Of a stretch of DNA of 64,000 bases, positions 1 to 9,153 are shown piece after piece (the stretch's first letter is position 1; every line of letters begins with the position of its first letter). Under the pieces are notes generated by a model. That model was not told the DNA's origin. It saw only the letters and a list, made by a program, of their open reading frames with translations, and did not search any database. Source of the DNA: Chromobacterium aquaticum (lineage in GTDB: Bacteria; Pseudomonadota; Gammaproteobacteria; Burkholderiales; Chromobacteriaceae); NCBI RefSeq assembly GCF_021129195.1, contig NZ_JAJOHW010000100.1:1-64000 (forward strand). Direction: 5' to 3'. The position numbers were made by a program, and so were the translations under genes.

Positions 1-1245
1 GCTGAGATAGTTGGGCTGGATCAGCGGCGCGGCGTCCAGGCCGGCGCCGCCGATGGCGACCCGGCCGCGGCTGAGCGGGCGCAGGTCGCACACCGAGGCG
101 GTGAAGGCGGGGAAGGGGTGCAGCGGCTCGCCGAAGCGTTCCAGCGACAGCGGCTGCACATGGTATTCCAGGTTGGCGCGCGTCTGTTCCGGGCCGGATG
201 CGGCAAACGCGCCTAGCTGGCTGGGCGCCATCGCCAGCGGGCCGCTGCGCCGCCACAGGTATTCCCAACCCATGGCCAGCTTGCCGCTCCAGCTATTGGC
301 CAACTGGTTCAGCGTGCGCGCGCCGCTGACCTTGAACACCATGCGCAGTTGCAGATGGTCTTGCAGATTGGCGCCGACGCCTGCCAAGGCATGACGCACG
401 GCGACGCCGTGCTGTTGCAGCAACGCGGCCGGGCCGATGCCGCTGCGCTGCAACAAAAGCGGGGAACCTACGGCGCCGGCGGCCAGGATGATTTCGCCGC
501 GACAGCGCGCCTGCCAGCGCTGCCGCTGTTGCAGGAATGCAATACCGGTGGCGCGGCCGTCCTCCAGCAGCAGGGTTTCCGCCTCGGCATGGGTCAGCAC
601 GGTGAGGTTGGGGCGCTGGCGCACCGGGCGTAAAAAGGCCTTGGCGGTGTTCCAGCGCAGTCCGCCGCGCTGGTTGACTTCAAAATAGCCGCAGCCGGCG
701 TTGTCGCCGCCGTTGAAGTCGTCCACCGGGGCGATGCCGCTCTGTTCCGCCGCATCGCGGAAGGCGTCCAGGATCGCCCAGGACAGCCGCTGCCGTTCCA
801 CCCGCCATTCGCCGCCGTGGCCGTGTTGGGCGCGGGCGCTGTCGAAGTGGTCCTCCATGCGCAGGAAGTCCGGCAGCACCTCGTCCCAGCTCCAGCCGGG
901 GCAGCCCTGCGCCGCCCAGCCGTCGTAGTCCGCGGCCTGGCCGCGCATATAGATCATGCCGTTGATCGAGGAGCAGCCGCCCAGCACCTTGCCGCGCGGG
1001 TAGTTGAGGCTGCGGCCGCCCAGGCCGGCCTCGGGCGTGGTGCGCAGGCACCAGTCGGTGCGGGGATTGCCGATGCAGTAGAGATAGCCGACCGGGATGT
1101 GTATCCACGGATAGTTGTCCTCGCCGCCGGCTTCCAGCAACAGCACGCGGTGTTGCGGATTGGCCGACAGGCGGTTGGCCAGCAGGCAGCCGGCGCTGCC
1201 CGCGCCGACGATGATGTAGTCGAATGTGTCCGCCAATGCCTGCAT
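1..1245 (-). CDS. GMC-family FAD oxidoreductase (choline/alcohol dehydrogenase-like), 3' end outside window
   Basis: FAD-dependent enzyme of the glucose-methanol-choline family, which oxidises alcohols to aldehydes. The N-terminal ADP-binding fold carries GAGSAG at residues 14-19. The first GMC signature follows near residues 76-110 (NYPRGKVLGGCSSING), and the second (AAGAVGSPLLLQRSGIGP) lies mid-protein. The ATG at 1245 is preceded by GGAAAG. The 415 codons present leave off the C-terminal part with the catalytic His-Asn/His pair, so substrate cannot be judged; choline dehydrogenase or a broad alcohol dehydrogenase are both possible. It is divergent from the LysR gene at 1409, which may regulate it. 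Confidence 0.9.
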   Translation of the reverse strand, partial: MQALADTFDYIIVGAGSAGCLLANRLSANPQHRVLLLEAGGEDNYPWIHIPVGYLYCIGNPRTDWCLRTTPEAGLGGRSLNYPRGKVLGGCSSINGMIYMRGQAADYDGWAAQGCPGWSWDEVLPDFLRMEDHFDSARAQHGHGGEWRVERQRLSWAILDAFRDAAEQSGIAPVDDFNGGDNAGCGYFEVNQRGGLRWNTAKAFLRPVRQRPNLTVLTHAEAETLLLEDGRATGIAFLQQRQRWQARCRGEIILAAGAVGSPLLLQRSGIGPAALLQQHGVAVRHALAGVGANLQDHLQLRMVFKVSGARTLNQLANSWSGKLAMGWEYLWRRSGPLAMAPSQLGAFAASGPEQTRANLEYHVQPLSLERFGEPLHPFPAFTASVCDLRPLSRGRVAIGGAGLDAAPLIQPNYLS

Positions 1246-1322
1246 GCCGCGCTTTCCTATGACGTCTGTATCGCCACCATATAAGATCAAGCCGGGCCGG
1301 CCTGGGAATAGCCAGAGTGGAA

Positions 1323-1357
1323 CAACTGCTGTTAGTTTTCTAACAGTGGTGCAGTTG
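1323..1357. promoter_or_regulatory. nested inverted repeat, candidate LysR operator
   Basis: Outer arms CAACTGC and GCAGTTG (7/7) enclose inner arms CTGTTAG and CTAACAG (7/7) separated by TTTT. The element sits between the divergent GMC oxidoreductase and LysR genes, where a LysR regulator normally binds. The symmetry is seen directly; operator function is inference. Confidence 0.5.
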
Positions 1358-1408
1358 AAGCTTGTCATTTTTGTGTGCAAGCGCACCATAAACGCGGGAG
1401 AGGGCTTG

Positions 1409-2332
1409 ATGTTCGACTGGAACGACATCCGTTATTTTCTGGCCTTGCAGCGCAGCGGCAAGCTATTGGCGGCGGCCCGGCAGCTGCGCACCACGCATGC
1501 GACGGTGGCGCGGCATATCGAGCAGTTGGAGCGGCAGCTGGGCCAGCCGCTGTTCGTGCAGCAGCCGGATGGCTATCAATTGACCGCGGCCGGCCGACAG
1601 TTGCTGCCCCTGGCCGAGCAATTGGAAAACACCGCGTCGCGGATGCAGGACGAGGCGCGGGTGGGCCATGTGGAGGTGGCCGGCCTGGTGCGGCTGGGCG
1701 CGCCGGAGGGTTTGGGCTCGCTGTTCCTGGCGCGGCATCTGCCGCGGCTAATGGCGCGCTATCCGGCGCTGGAGATCGACCTGGTGTCGGTGCCGCGCTT
1801 CGTCAGCATCACCAACCGCGAGGTGGACATCGCCATCGCGCTGGAGCGGCCGCAGGCCAATATGGTGGTGACGCGCAAGCTGACCGATTACTGCCTGGGC
1901 CTGTACGCGACGCCGGCCTATCTGGACGCGCATGCGCCGATCCGCGAACGCGAGGACCTGGCCGGACATCCCATCGTCGGCTATGTCGACGATTTGCTGT
2001 TCTCGCGCGAGCTGATGTTCCATCGCGGCCTGTGCCGCAACCCCTTGATCCATCTGCGCTGCACCAGCGTGGTGGGCCAGCAGCAGGCGGCGCTGGCCGA
2101 CGGCGGCATCGCGGTGTTGCCGTATTATCTGACCTACGACGACGCGCGGCTGCGCCAGCTATTGCCGGAACTGCGCATCATCCGTTCTTACTGGATCAGC
2201 GGCCGCAGCGACATCCGCCGCACGCTGCGCTACCGCGTGGTGTGGGACTACGTGGTGGAGCTGTGCCAGCGCATGCAATGGTTGCTGTTGCAACAGCCAA
2301 CTCAGCAAAACGAATCAATCGATGCGGGATAA
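1409..2332 (+). CDS. LysR-family transcriptional regulator
   Basis: A 307-residue LysR regulator. The N-terminal winged helix-turn-helix spans about residues 3-62 (WNDIRYFLALQRSGKLLAAA), followed by an effector-binding domain of the LysR substrate type. The ATG at 1409 starts directly at the HTH; upstream in-frame starts would add an atypical extension running through the operator-like repeat at 1323-1357. It is divergent from the GMC oxidoreductase, the usual arrangement for a LysR regulator and its target. The effector cannot be deduced. Confidence 0.88.
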   Translation: MFDWNDIRYFLALQRSGKLLAAARQLRTTHATVARHIEQLERQLGQPLFVQQPDGYQLTAAGRQLLPLAEQLENTASRMQDEARVGHVEVAGLVRLGAPEGLGSLFLARHLPRLMARYPALEIDLVSVPRFVSITNREVDIAIALERPQANMVVTRKLTDYCLGLYATPAYLDAHAPIREREDLAGHPIVGYVDDLLFSRELMFHRGLCRNPLIHLRCTSVVGQQQAALADGGIAVLPYYLTYDDARLRQLLPELRIIRSYWISGRSDIRRTLRYRVVWDYVVELCQRMQWLLLQQPTQQNESIDAG

Positions 2333-2341
2333 GCTCACTTC

Positions 2342-3205
2342 ATGAGAACGCTCTATCGCAACGGCGGCCCGGATTCGCCGTATTTGTGGCGGATGCTGCG
2401 GGCGCTGAACTACCTGTGGCGCCATCTGGATGGGCCGGTGCCGCTGGAAAGGTTGGCGGAGGAGGCTTGCTTGTCGCCCTTTCACTTTCACCGCGTGTAT
2501 CGCGGCCTGATGGCCGAAACGGTGGGAGAGACCCGGCAGCGGCTGTTGCTGCATCGCGCGGCCGGGCAGTTGAACGGCGGCTCGCAGCCTTTGTCGAGGG
2601 TGGCGGCGCGCGCCGGCTACGGCGGCACCGCGGCCTTCGTCCGGGCCTTCGCCAGGGCTTACGGCGAGAGTCCGGGCCGCTATCGCCAGCGCAGAGCGTT
2701 CATTTCTAGGCAAGACTGGGAGACCGTTATGCATGAAGTGACATTGCTCAAGCAGGATAAGGGGCTGAGGGTGCTGATGCGCCGCCATATCGGCAGTTAT
2801 ATGGAGATCGGCCAAGCCTTCGGCGCTTTGCAGGCCATCAGCCCGGGGTGCGCGGCCGGCGACGCGCCAGGTCGCACATTCGGGATGTATCTGGATGATA
2901 CGGAACAAACGGAGGAGGCCAAGCTGCGCTCCATCGCCTGCGTGACGGTGCCGGACTCCTGGCAGGACCGGATGCTGCCGGATGGGTTTGAATGGGGAGA
3001 GATTCCCGCCGGGGAGTACGCTTGCGTGACGCATCTGGGACCATACGCGGAGCTATCCACGGCCTGGTCCTGGCTGTACCGGCACTGGCTGCCCGGCAGC
3101 GGGCGCGCGCTCGGCGAGGTGCCGTGCGTGGAGGAGTATTTGAATTCGCCTTACGACAATCCGCCCACCGCCTTGCGCACTCGGTTGATGTTGTCGCTGG
3201 CCTGA
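2342..3205 (+). CDS. AraC-family regulator with GyrI-like effector domain
   Basis: A 287-residue protein: two AraC-type HTH motifs near residues 18-118 (ending ESPGRYRQ), then a GyrI-like/SHV2 small-molecule-binding domain from about residue 130 to the end. This is the Rob/SoxS-like architecture in which the C-terminal domain binds amphipathic ligands or drugs. It starts 9 bases after the LysR stop, so the two may be cotranscribed. Its TGA at 3203-3205 is immediately followed by repeat copy A. The ligand is unknown. Confidence 0.87.
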   Translation: MRTLYRNGGPDSPYLWRMLRALNYLWRHLDGPVPLERLAEEACLSPFHFHRVYRGLMAETVGETRQRLLLHRAAGQLNGGSQPLSRVAARAGYGGTAAFVRAFARAYGESPGRYRQRRAFISRQDWETVMHEVTLLKQDKGLRVLMRRHIGSYMEIGQAFGALQAISPGCAAGDAPGRTFGMYLDDTEQTEEAKLRSIACVTVPDSWQDRMLPDGFEWGEIPAGEYACVTHLGPYAELSTAWSWLYRHWLPGSGRALGEVPCVEEYLNSPYDNPPTALRTRLMLSLA

Positions 3206-3356
3206 GAACCTGTCTACGATTTGCTGCGCGTCGGCGGGGTGGATAAAAATGGGCGTTGAAACTGAGCTCAAAATGCTCATGTACCACGTGTACATTCCGC
3301 TTTTTCGCCCGTTTTCGCCTTGTCTCGCCTTAGCTCGCGAGATCGTAAACACGTTC
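3205..3356 (-). repeat. intergenic repeat family, copy A
   Basis: About 152 bp with terminal inverted repeats: AGAACCTGTCTACGAT at the left and ATCGTAAACACGTTCT at the right (14/16 after reverse complement). The core read on the minus strand, AAGGCGAAAACGGGCGAAAA then GCGGAATGTAC, is shared with copies B-D. It contains a small central palindrome (TGTACACGTGGTACA). The left end overlaps the last base of the AraC-like stop codon. Confidence 0.85.
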
Positions 3357-3381
3357 TGAGCGCGCTGGTGATTCAGCCATG

Positions 3382-3411
3382 AAAAAACCCGCGCCGTTTG
3401 GCGCGGGTTTT
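3382..3411. terminator. terminator downstream of guaB
   Basis: Hairpin AACCCGCGCC-GTTT-GGCGCGGGTT with A-tract on one side and T-tract on the other, so it works on both strands. It lies 31 bases beyond the guaB stop. Confidence 0.85.
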
Positions 3412-3441
3412 GCCGTAAAGGATGCCTGACGACGTGGGGCC

Positions 3442-4905
3442 TTAACGGGACACGTGGTAGTTCGGCGCTTCCTTGGTGATCTGCACGTCGTGGACGTGGG
3501 ATTCCTGGATGCCGGCGGAAGTGATTTCCACGAACTCCGCTTTTTCGTGCATATCGGCGATGGTGGCGCAACCGAGGTAGCCCATCGAGGAACGCAGGCC
3601 GCCGACCAATTGGTGGATGACCTGGGCGATGGAGCCCTTGTACGGCACGCGGCCTTCGATGCCTTCCGGCACCAGTTTTTCCACATTGCCTTCATTGTCC
3701 TGGAAGTAGCGGTCGGACGAGCCCTGGCTCATCGCGCCCAGGCTGCCCATGCCGCGGTAGGACTTGTAGGAACGGCCCTGGAACAGCTCGACTTCGCCCG
3801 GGGCTTCCTCGGTGCCGGCGAACATGCCACCCAGCATCACGCAGTTGCCGCCGGCGGCCAGCGCCTTGGAAATATCGCCGGAGAAGCGGATGCCGCCATC
3901 GGCGATCATCGGCACGCCGGTGCCCTTCAGCGCTTCGGACACATTGTGGATGGCGGTCAGCTGCGGCACGCCCACGCCGGCCACGATGCGGGTGGTGCAG
4001 ATGGAGCCGGGGCCGATGCCGACCTTGACGCCGTCGGCGCCGGCTTCAACCAGCGCCAGCGCGGCGGCGGCGGTGGCGATGTTGCCGCCGATCACGTCCA
4101 CTTGCGGGAACTGCTGCTTGACCCAGCGCACGCGCTCGATCACGCCCTGGCTGTGGCCATGGGCGGTGTCGACCACGATCACGTCCACGCCGGCCTTCAC
4201 CAGCGCGGCAACGCGCTCTTCGGTGTCGCCGCCGGTGCCGACCGCGGCACCCACGCGCAGGCGGCCTTGGTTATCCTTGTTGGCGTTGGGGTGTTCGCTG
4301 GTCTTGATGATGTCCTTGACCGTGATCAGACCCTTCAGCTCCCAGGCGTCGTTGATCACCAGCACACGCTCCAGGCGGTGGGCGTGCATCAGGTCGCGGG
4401 CTTCGTCGATGCTGGCGCCTTCCTTGACGGTGATCAGGCGCTCGCGCGGGGTCATGATGGAGCCGACGGTCTGGTCGAGGCGGGTCTCGAAGCGCAGGTC
4501 GCGGTTGGTGACGATGCCGACCACCTTGCCGTTTTCGATCACCGGCAGACCGGAAATCTTGTGATGGCGGGTCAGCAGCACCAAGTCGCGCACCAGCATG
4601 TCCGGGGCGATGGTGATCGGATCCTTGACCACGCCGCTTTCATGGCGTTTCACCTTGGACACTTCGCTGGCTTGTTGCGCGGCGCTCATGTTCTTGTGCA
4701 CGATGCCGATGCCGCCTTCCTGGGCCATGGCAATGGCCAGACGGGCTTCGGTCACCGTGTCCATGGCGGCGGACACCAAGGGCAGTTTCAGGGTGATGTT
4801 GCGGGTAAGCTGGGTGGAGAGGACTACGTCGCGCGGCAGAACTTCGGAGTGGGCCGGGACGAGGAGAACGTCGTCGAAAGTATAGGCTTTCTCGATGATA
4901 CGCAT
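3442..4905 (-). CDS. guaB: inosine-5'-monophosphate dehydrogenase
   Basis: NAD-dependent oxidation of IMP to XMP, the committed step of GMP synthesis, in the cytosol. At 487 residues it is full length. The N-terminus [20 protein letters not shown] is typical; a CBS pair occupies roughly residues 95-205. The catalytic cysteine loop [15 protein letters not shown] and the flap ([11 protein letters not shown]) are intact. ATG at 4905 has AAGGAAA upstream, favoured over an in-frame codon 30 bases earlier. It has its own promoter (4934-4962) and terminator. guaA is not adjacent in this window. Confidence 0.97.
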   Translation of the reverse strand: MRIIEKAYTFDDVLLVPAHSEVLPRDVVLSTQLTRNITLKLPLVSAAMDTVTEARLAIAMAQEGGIGIVHKNMSAAQQASEVSKVKRHESGVVKDPITIAPDMLVRDLVLLTRHHKISGLPVIENGKVVGIVTNRDLRFETRLDQTVGSIMTPRERLITVKEGASIDEARDLMHAHRLERVLVINDAWELKGLITVKDIIKTSEHPNANKDNQGRLRVGAAVGTGGDTEERVAALVKAGVDVIVVDTAHGHSQGVIERVRWVKQQFPQVDVIGGNIATAAAALALVEAGADGVKVGIGPGSICTTRIVAGVGVPQLTAIHNVSEALKGTGVPMIADGGIRFSGDISKALAAGGNCVMLGGMFAGTEEAPGEVELFQGRSYKSYRGMGSLGAMSQGSSDRYFQDNEGNVEKLVPEGIEGRVPYKGSIAQVIHQLVGGLRSSMGYLGCATIADMHEKAEFVEITSAGIQESHVHDVQITKEAPNYHVSR

Positions 4906-4933
4906 CTTGGCGTTTCCTTTGCGGCAAAGCGGC

Positions 4934-4962
4934 ATTATACCGAGGCATTGTCGTTATTGCAA
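4934..4962 (-). promoter_or_regulatory. sigma70-type promoter for guaB
   Basis: On the minus strand TTGCAA (4962-4957), 17-base spacer, then TATAAT (4939-4934), about 28 bases before the guaB ATG. The -10 is a perfect consensus. Confidence 0.7.
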
Positions 4963-5066
4963 AAAAACGGGTTTTCCGCCGCCAACCCTGTTACCTTTTT
5001 GCCCGCTGGCCGCGCAGGCCTTACAATTTGAGTATCCGCAGCGCATTCGGGCCCAGGGAGTCGATG

Positions 5067-5504
5067 ATGAAGTCAACCTTAGTATGGACGTTTTTGCTGG
5101 CTTTGCTGGCGTCTTCCGCCGCCAGCGCGGCGGTCTATGTGTGGAAGGACGAGGCCGGCAAGACGGTGTACTCCGACCAGCCGCCGCCGCATGTCAATGC
5201 GCGCCGGCTGAACACTCCGGCACAGCCGGCGCCGGCTTCCGCGCCGGCGAAAGAGGTGAAGAAGGCGGGCGGCAAGGATGTCGATTCCGAGAATGCCAAG
5301 GTGTCGGCGGAGAACGCCAAGATCGCCGCCGCCAACGCCAAGATACGCGAGCAGAACTGCAAGGGCGCGCGCGATCAGCTGGCCTCGCTGCAGCAGAACG
5401 GCCGCATCCGCATGCCGGGCTCCAATGCGCTGGCCACCGATGGCCAGCGCAATGAGTTGATTGCCCAGGCGCAGTCCAATGTGCAAACCTGGTGCGGAAA
5501 ATAA
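5067..5504 (+). CDS. secreted DUF4124-domain protein
   Basis: 145 residues: a signal peptide (MKSTLVWTFLLALLASSAASA) followed by a DUF4124 segment (VYVWKDEAGKTVYSDQPPP), then an Ala/Glu/Lys/Asn-rich helical stretch likely to form a coiled coil. Such proteins are exported; function is unknown. ATGs lie at 5064 and 5067; the second has better spacing from AGGGAG. The stop codon directly abuts the GTG start of uvrC. A second DUF4124 protein is encoded at 43194-43670. Confidence 0.85.
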   Translation: MKSTLVWTFLLALLASSAASAAVYVWKDEAGKTVYSDQPPPHVNARRLNTPAQPAPASAPAKEVKKAGGKDVDSENAKVSAENAKIAAANAKIREQNCKGARDQLASLQQNGRIRMPGSNALATDGQRNELIAQAQSNVQTWCGK

Positions 5505-7310
5505 GTGTCGAAAACGGCTTTTGACTACAAGGCGGTTCTGGCCTCCCTGCCCAATCTGCCCGGCGTGTATCGGATGTTCGATGCGTCGGGCAGCGTGCTT
5601 TATGTCGGCAAGGCCATTGATCTGAAGCGGCGGGTCAGCTCCTATTTCCAGAAGAACGACCAGTCGCCGCGCATTCAACTGATGGTGCGCCAGATCGCCA
5701 GCATAGAAACCACGGTCACGCGCTCGGAAGCCGAGGCGTTGATCCTGGAAAACAATCTGATCAAGGCCTTGTCGCCGCGCTATAACATCCTGTTCCGCGA
5801 CGACAAGTCCTATCCTTATCTGATGCTGAGCGGTCACGCCTTCCCGCAGATGGCTTATTACCGCGGCGATCCGAAGCGACCGAACCAGTATTTTGGTCCC
5901 TATCCCAACGGTTACGCGGTGCGCGAGAGCATCCAGATCCTGCAAAAGGTATTCCGGCTGCGCACCTGCGAGGACGCGGTGTTCGCCAACCGCTCCCGCC
6001 CCTGTCTGCTGTACCAGATCAAGCGCTGCTCAGGCCCCTGTGTCGATCACATCTCCAAGGAGGACTACGCCGGCGACGTCGCCAGCGCGGTGGCCTTTCT
6101 GCAAGGCCGCCAGAGCGAACTGATAGATGGACTGACCCAGCGCATGATGGTGGCGGCGGAAGCAATGGAGTTTGAGCAGGCGGCGGAACTGCGCGATCAG
6201 ATCCAGGCCTTGGCGCGGGTGCAGGAAAAACAGTTCGTGTCCAGCAACTCCAGCCAGCAGGATTGCGATGTGGTGGCCGCGGTGCAGCAGGAAGGCATGC
6301 TCTGCGTCAATCTGGTGATGATACGCGGCGGTCGGCATCTGGGCGACAAGAGCTTCTTCCCGGTCAGCGGCGAGGAGGGCGATCTGGCGGACAGCCTGGA
6401 AGCCTTCCTGGCCCAACATTATCTGGGCGCACCCTTGCCGCCGGCCATCCTGATCAATGGCGAAATCTCCGACACTCTGCGCCAGCATCTGGAGCAGCAG
6501 GCCGAGCGCAAGCTGGCCATCGCCAGCAACCCCATCGGCGAGAGACGGGTGTGGCTGGAAATGGCAGAGAAGAACGCGACGCTGGCCATCATGCAGCGCT
6601 TGAGCAGCAAGGCCACCCAGAACCAGCGGCTGGCCCAGCTCAACGAGGTGCTGGAACTGGAAGGGGCCGGCCGCTTCGAATGCTTCGATATCAGCCATAC
6701 CATGGGCGAAGCCACGGTGGCTTCCTGTGTGATCTATGACAAGGGCGCGATGCAGCCCGGAGAATACCGACGCTACAATATCGAAACCGCCAAGCCCGGC
6801 GACGATTACGCTGCGATGCGCGAAGTGTTGTCACGTCGCTATGGCAAGCTGGCTGCGGGCGATGGCAGGCTGCCGGACGCGGTGTTCATAGATGGCGGCA
6901 AGGGGCAGGTGGGCGTGGCCTTGGAAGTATTCGCCGAAATCGGCCTGAATCTGCCCATCGTCGGCATCGCCAAGGGCGAGGAACGCAAGCCGGGCCTGGA
7001 AACCTTGATCCTGCCGTATCTGGACAAGAGCCTGCAGCTGCGGCAGGACCATCCGGCGCTGCATCTGATCCAGACGGTGCGCGACGAGGCCCACCGCTTC
7101 GCCATCACCGGCCACCGCGCGCGGCGCGCCAAGGCGCGCACCGCGTCCACGTTGGAGGAGATTCCAGGCGTGGGCGCCAAGCGCCGGCAGCAGTTGTTGA
7201 TGCGTTTTGGCGGCTTGCGCGGCGTGGCCGCCGCCAGCATGGACGACCTGGCCCAGGTGGACGGCATCAGCCGCACCCTGGCTGAGAAGATTTACAACGC
7301 CCTGCATTGA
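5505..7310 (+). CDS. uvrC: UvrABC excinuclease subunit C
   Basis: Makes the two incisions flanking damaged bases in nucleotide excision repair. The 601 residues comprise the GIY-YIG nuclease domain ([10 protein letters not shown]...VLYVGKA, residues 17-95), a UVR motif near 200-235 that contacts UvrB, the RNase H-like UvrC domain ([21 protein letters not shown]) and tandem HhH motifs at the C-terminus ([10 protein letters not shown]...[12 protein letters not shown]). It uses a GTG start directly after the preceding TAA, implying translational coupling. The link uvrC-pgsA is common in proteobacteria. Confidence 0.97.
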   Translation: MSKTAFDYKAVLASLPNLPGVYRMFDASGSVLYVGKAIDLKRRVSSYFQKNDQSPRIQLMVRQIASIETTVTRSEAEALILENNLIKALSPRYNILFRDDKSYPYLMLSGHAFPQMAYYRGDPKRPNQYFGPYPNGYAVRESIQILQKVFRLRTCEDAVFANRSRPCLLYQIKRCSGPCVDHISKEDYAGDVASAVAFLQGRQSELIDGLTQRMMVAAEAMEFEQAAELRDQIQALARVQEKQFVSSNSSQQDCDVVAAVQQEGMLCVNLVMIRGGRHLGDKSFFPVSGEEGDLADSLEAFLAQHYLGAPLPPAILINGEISDTLRQHLEQQAERKLAIASNPIGERRVWLEMAEKNATLAIMQRLSSKATQNQRLAQLNEVLELEGAGRFECFDISHTMGEATVASCVIYDKGAMQPGEYRRYNIETAKPGDDYAAMREVLSRRYGKLAAGDGRLPDAVFIDGGKGQVGVALEVFAEIGLNLPIVGIAKGEERKPGLETLILPYLDKSLQLRQDHPALHLIQTVRDEAHRFAITGHRARRAKARTASTLEEIPGVGAKRRQQLLMRFGGLRGVAAASMDDLAQVDGISRTLAEKIYNALH

Positions 7311-7422
7311 TTGCCGGCGCGCCATCGTTTATACACTGTAACCACCGCTGTGCGTTTCGTTGTGGCTCGGGGCCGACGCGCAGTTTTTGACCGGGCCGCA
7401 AACAATAAGATTACTGACACCG

Positions 7423-8004
7423 ATGCCCTTCAATTTGCCGATATTCCTGACCTGGCTCAGGGTTGCCCTGATCCCCATCTGCGTAGCGGTCTTCTTTTTG
7501 CCGGACTCCGTGCTGCTGCTGCAAAGCCGTAACCAGGTGGGCGCCGCCATCTTTGCTTTGGCGGCCATCACCGACTGGTTGGATGGCTATCTGGCGCGTA
7601 AGCTGGGCCAGACCTCGGCCTTCGGCGCCTTCCTGGACCCGGTGGCGGACAAGCTGATCGTCGCCGCGGCCTTGATCCTGCTGGTGCAGATGGGGCGCAC
7701 CGAGGGCTGGATGGCGATGATCATCATCGGCCGCGAGATCGCCATCTCCGCGCTGCGCGAATGGATGGCGGAGATGGGGACTCGCAAAAGCGTGGCGGTG
7801 GCCTATATCGGCAAGCTGAAAACCGCCGCGCAAATGGTGGCCATCCTGCTGTTGCTGTATGCCGGCCCGCTGCTGCCGGGGGTTTCGACATTAATTTTGG
7901 GCAATGCCTTCATGGTGGTGGCGGTGATTTTGACTTTGTGGTCAATGGTTTATTACCTGAGGATGGCCGCCAAGGAGTTTTCCGGGAAAAAAATTGATGT
8001 CTGA
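7423..8004 (+). CDS. pgsA: CDP-diacylglycerol--glycerol-3-phosphate 3-phosphatidyltransferase
   Basis: Makes phosphatidylglycerol phosphate, the committed step to phosphatidylglycerol and cardiolipin, in the inner membrane. 193 residues with several hydrophobic segments and a complete CDP-alcohol phosphotransferase motif: D54-G55, A58-R59, G68, D72, D76. ATG 7423 starts at MPFNLPIFLTWLRV, the family's usual N-terminus; an in-frame ATG at 7360 would add an unconserved tail. Its stop overlaps the promoter region of the tRNA array. Confidence 0.93.
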   Translation: MPFNLPIFLTWLRVALIPICVAVFFLPDSVLLLQSRNQVGAAIFALAAITDWLDGYLARKLGQTSAFGAFLDPVADKLIVAAALILLVQMGRTEGWMAMIIIGREIAISALREWMAEMGTRKSVAVAYIGKLKTAAQMVAILLLLYAGPLLPGVSTLILGNAFMVVAVILTLWSMVYYLRMAAKEFSGKKIDV

Positions 8005-8008
8005 AGTG

Positions 8009-8036
8009 TTGACAGTGCCTGATAAATCCTTATAAT
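8009..8036 (+). promoter_or_regulatory. promoter of the tRNA-Gly array
   Basis: TTGACA at 8009-8014, 16-base spacer, TATAAT at 8031-8036: two perfect hexamers, about 67 bases before the first tRNA. The -35 lies only 4 bases after the pgsA stop. Confidence 0.85.
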
Positions 8037-8102
8037 TCGCATCTCTCAGCGCTGCTCCAGCAGCAGCGAAGAGAAAGCAGAAGTATCACAGCAGTTTTGA
8101 AT

Positions 8103-8178
8103 GCGGGAATAGCTCAGTTGGTAGAGCGCAACCTTGCCAAGGTTGAGGTCGCGAGTTCGAGCCTCGTTTCCCGCTCCA
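8103..8178 (+). tRNA. tRNA-Gly(GCC), copy 1
   Basis: 76 nt cloverleaf: acceptor GCGGGAA pairs with TTCCCGC, anticodon loop TTGCCAA gives GCC, T-loop TTCGAGC, and CCA is encoded. First of four identical copies. Confidence 0.97.
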
Positions 8179-8203
8179 AATCTTCTGCGATAGCATATGC
8201 GAC

Positions 8204-8279
8204 GCGGGAATAGCTCAGTTGGTAGAGCGCAACCTTGCCAAGGTTGAGGTCGCGAGTTCGAGCCTCGTTTCCCGCTCCA
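8204..8279 (+). tRNA. tRNA-Gly(GCC), copy 2
   Basis: Identical to copy 1 and 25 nt downstream of it, with encoded CCA. The spacers after copies 1 and 2 are near-identical (TCTTCTGCGATAGCAT), showing recent tandem duplication. Confidence 0.97.
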
Positions 8280-8306
8280 TTATCTTCTGCGATAGCATTA
8301 TGCGAC

Positions 8307-8382
8307 GCGGGAATAGCTCAGTTGGTAGAGCGCAACCTTGCCAAGGTTGAGGTCGCGAGTTCGAGCCTCGTTTCCCGCTCCA
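8307..8382 (+). tRNA. tRNA-Gly(GCC), copy 3
   Basis: Identical 76 nt sequence with encoded CCA, 27 nt after copy 2. Confidence 0.97.
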
Positions 8383-8411
8383 GCGCACTATGTTGTCATG
8401 GCATTACCCCT

Positions 8412-8487
8412 GCGGGAATAGCTCAGTTGGTAGAGCGCAACCTTGCCAAGGTTGAGGTCGCGAGTTCGAGCCTCGTTTCCCGCTCCA
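8412..8487 (+). tRNA. tRNA-Gly(GCC), copy 4
   Basis: Identical 76 nt sequence with encoded CCA. The spacer before it differs from the first two. Confidence 0.97.
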
Positions 8488-8527
8488 AATTTAAATCACC
8501 AGCCCTGGCTGGTGGTTCGCCGGTAAC

Positions 8528-8601
8528 GGCGGGGTAGCAAAGTGGTTATGCAGCGGATTGCAAATCCGTCTACGCCGGTTCGATTCCGACCCCCGCCTCC
8601 A
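8528..8601 (+). tRNA. tRNA-Cys(GCA)
   Basis: 74 nt: acceptor GGCGGGG pairs with CCCCGCC, anticodon loop ATTGCAAAT gives GCA, T-loop TTCGATT, CCA encoded. Last gene of the array and followed by a terminator. Confidence 0.96.
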
Positions 8602-8604
8602 GTT

Positions 8605-8638
8605 AAAGCCCCGTAAGTCAAAGACTTGCGGGGCTTTT
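8605..8638 (+). terminator. terminator of the tRNA array
   Basis: AAAGCCCCGTAAGTC-aaa-GACTTGCGGGGCTTTT: 12-bp stem followed by T-run, 4 bases after tRNA-Cys. Confidence 0.9.
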
Positions 8639-8704
8639 GCTTTGCCTGAGGCAGCTTTCCATGGTGCTTTCCTGTGCTTTTCCATTTGAACTGCGTAGAT
8701 TCAG

Positions 8705-9124
8705 TCAAGCGGGAGGGGGCTGTTTTTCTTTATTGATCAGTTCCAGCGCCGCGCGGGCGAGGAAGCCGGACCGGGTGTCATGGTGGCGTTGCACGTAGCG
8801 ATCCACTTGGGAAAGGACAAAGCTGGGCCAGCTGACATTGAAGCGTTCGGGCTTGGTGTTCGTCTTGCTCAGGTCGACATCGACAAATGCCCATATCGCG
8901 CCGACATAATCTGGATTGGCTTGGAGTTCTTCGATCGAGGTTTGGCTGAGTTCAAGCTCATCGCCCAGTTCCAGCATGGTTTCAATATGGCCTAGAATGG
9001 CTTCCTTGCTGTTTTCAATGGCTTCCAGGATTGTTTCGCCCCAAGAGTGGCAGCCAGGCACATCAGGGACGGTGACGCCATATACCGAGTCTTCATCTTT
9101 ATGAATGGCGATAGGAAATAACAT
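8705..9124 (-). CDS. hicB: HicB-family antitoxin
   Basis: 139 residues. The N-terminal half (MLFPIAIHKDEDSVYGVTVPDVPGC) is the HicB partial RNase H-like fold with the usual PDVPGC..G motif that caps the HicA toxin. The C-terminal half (FNVSWPSFVLSQVDRYV) looks like a DNA-binding ribbon-helix-helix. It lies 29 bases downstream of hicA on the same strand, so toxin comes first, as is typical. The pair is lodged between tRNA-Cys and tRNA-Leu, consistent with a mobile cargo. Confidence 0.9.
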   Translation of the reverse strand: MLFPIAIHKDEDSVYGVTVPDVPGCHSWGETILEAIENSKEAILGHIETMLELGDELELSQTSIEELQANPDYVGAIWAFVDVDLSKTNTKPERFNVSWPSFVLSQVDRYVQRHHDTRSGFLARAALELINKEKQPPPA

Positions 9125-9153
9125 GGTTTGCTCCCGTACCGTCTAGGCTGCTC

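Noticed and set aside
3454-5031. Long open frame opposite guaB (plus strand, about 525 codons)
   Set aside because: Shadow of guaB in a GC-rich genome: His/Gly/Ala/Val-rich with no family, while the minus strand has a perfect IMP dehydrogenase.
8235-8685. Apparent protein-coding frames across the tRNA array, both strands
   Set aside because: They only read through identical tRNA copies; repeated peptide segments come from the tRNA sequence.
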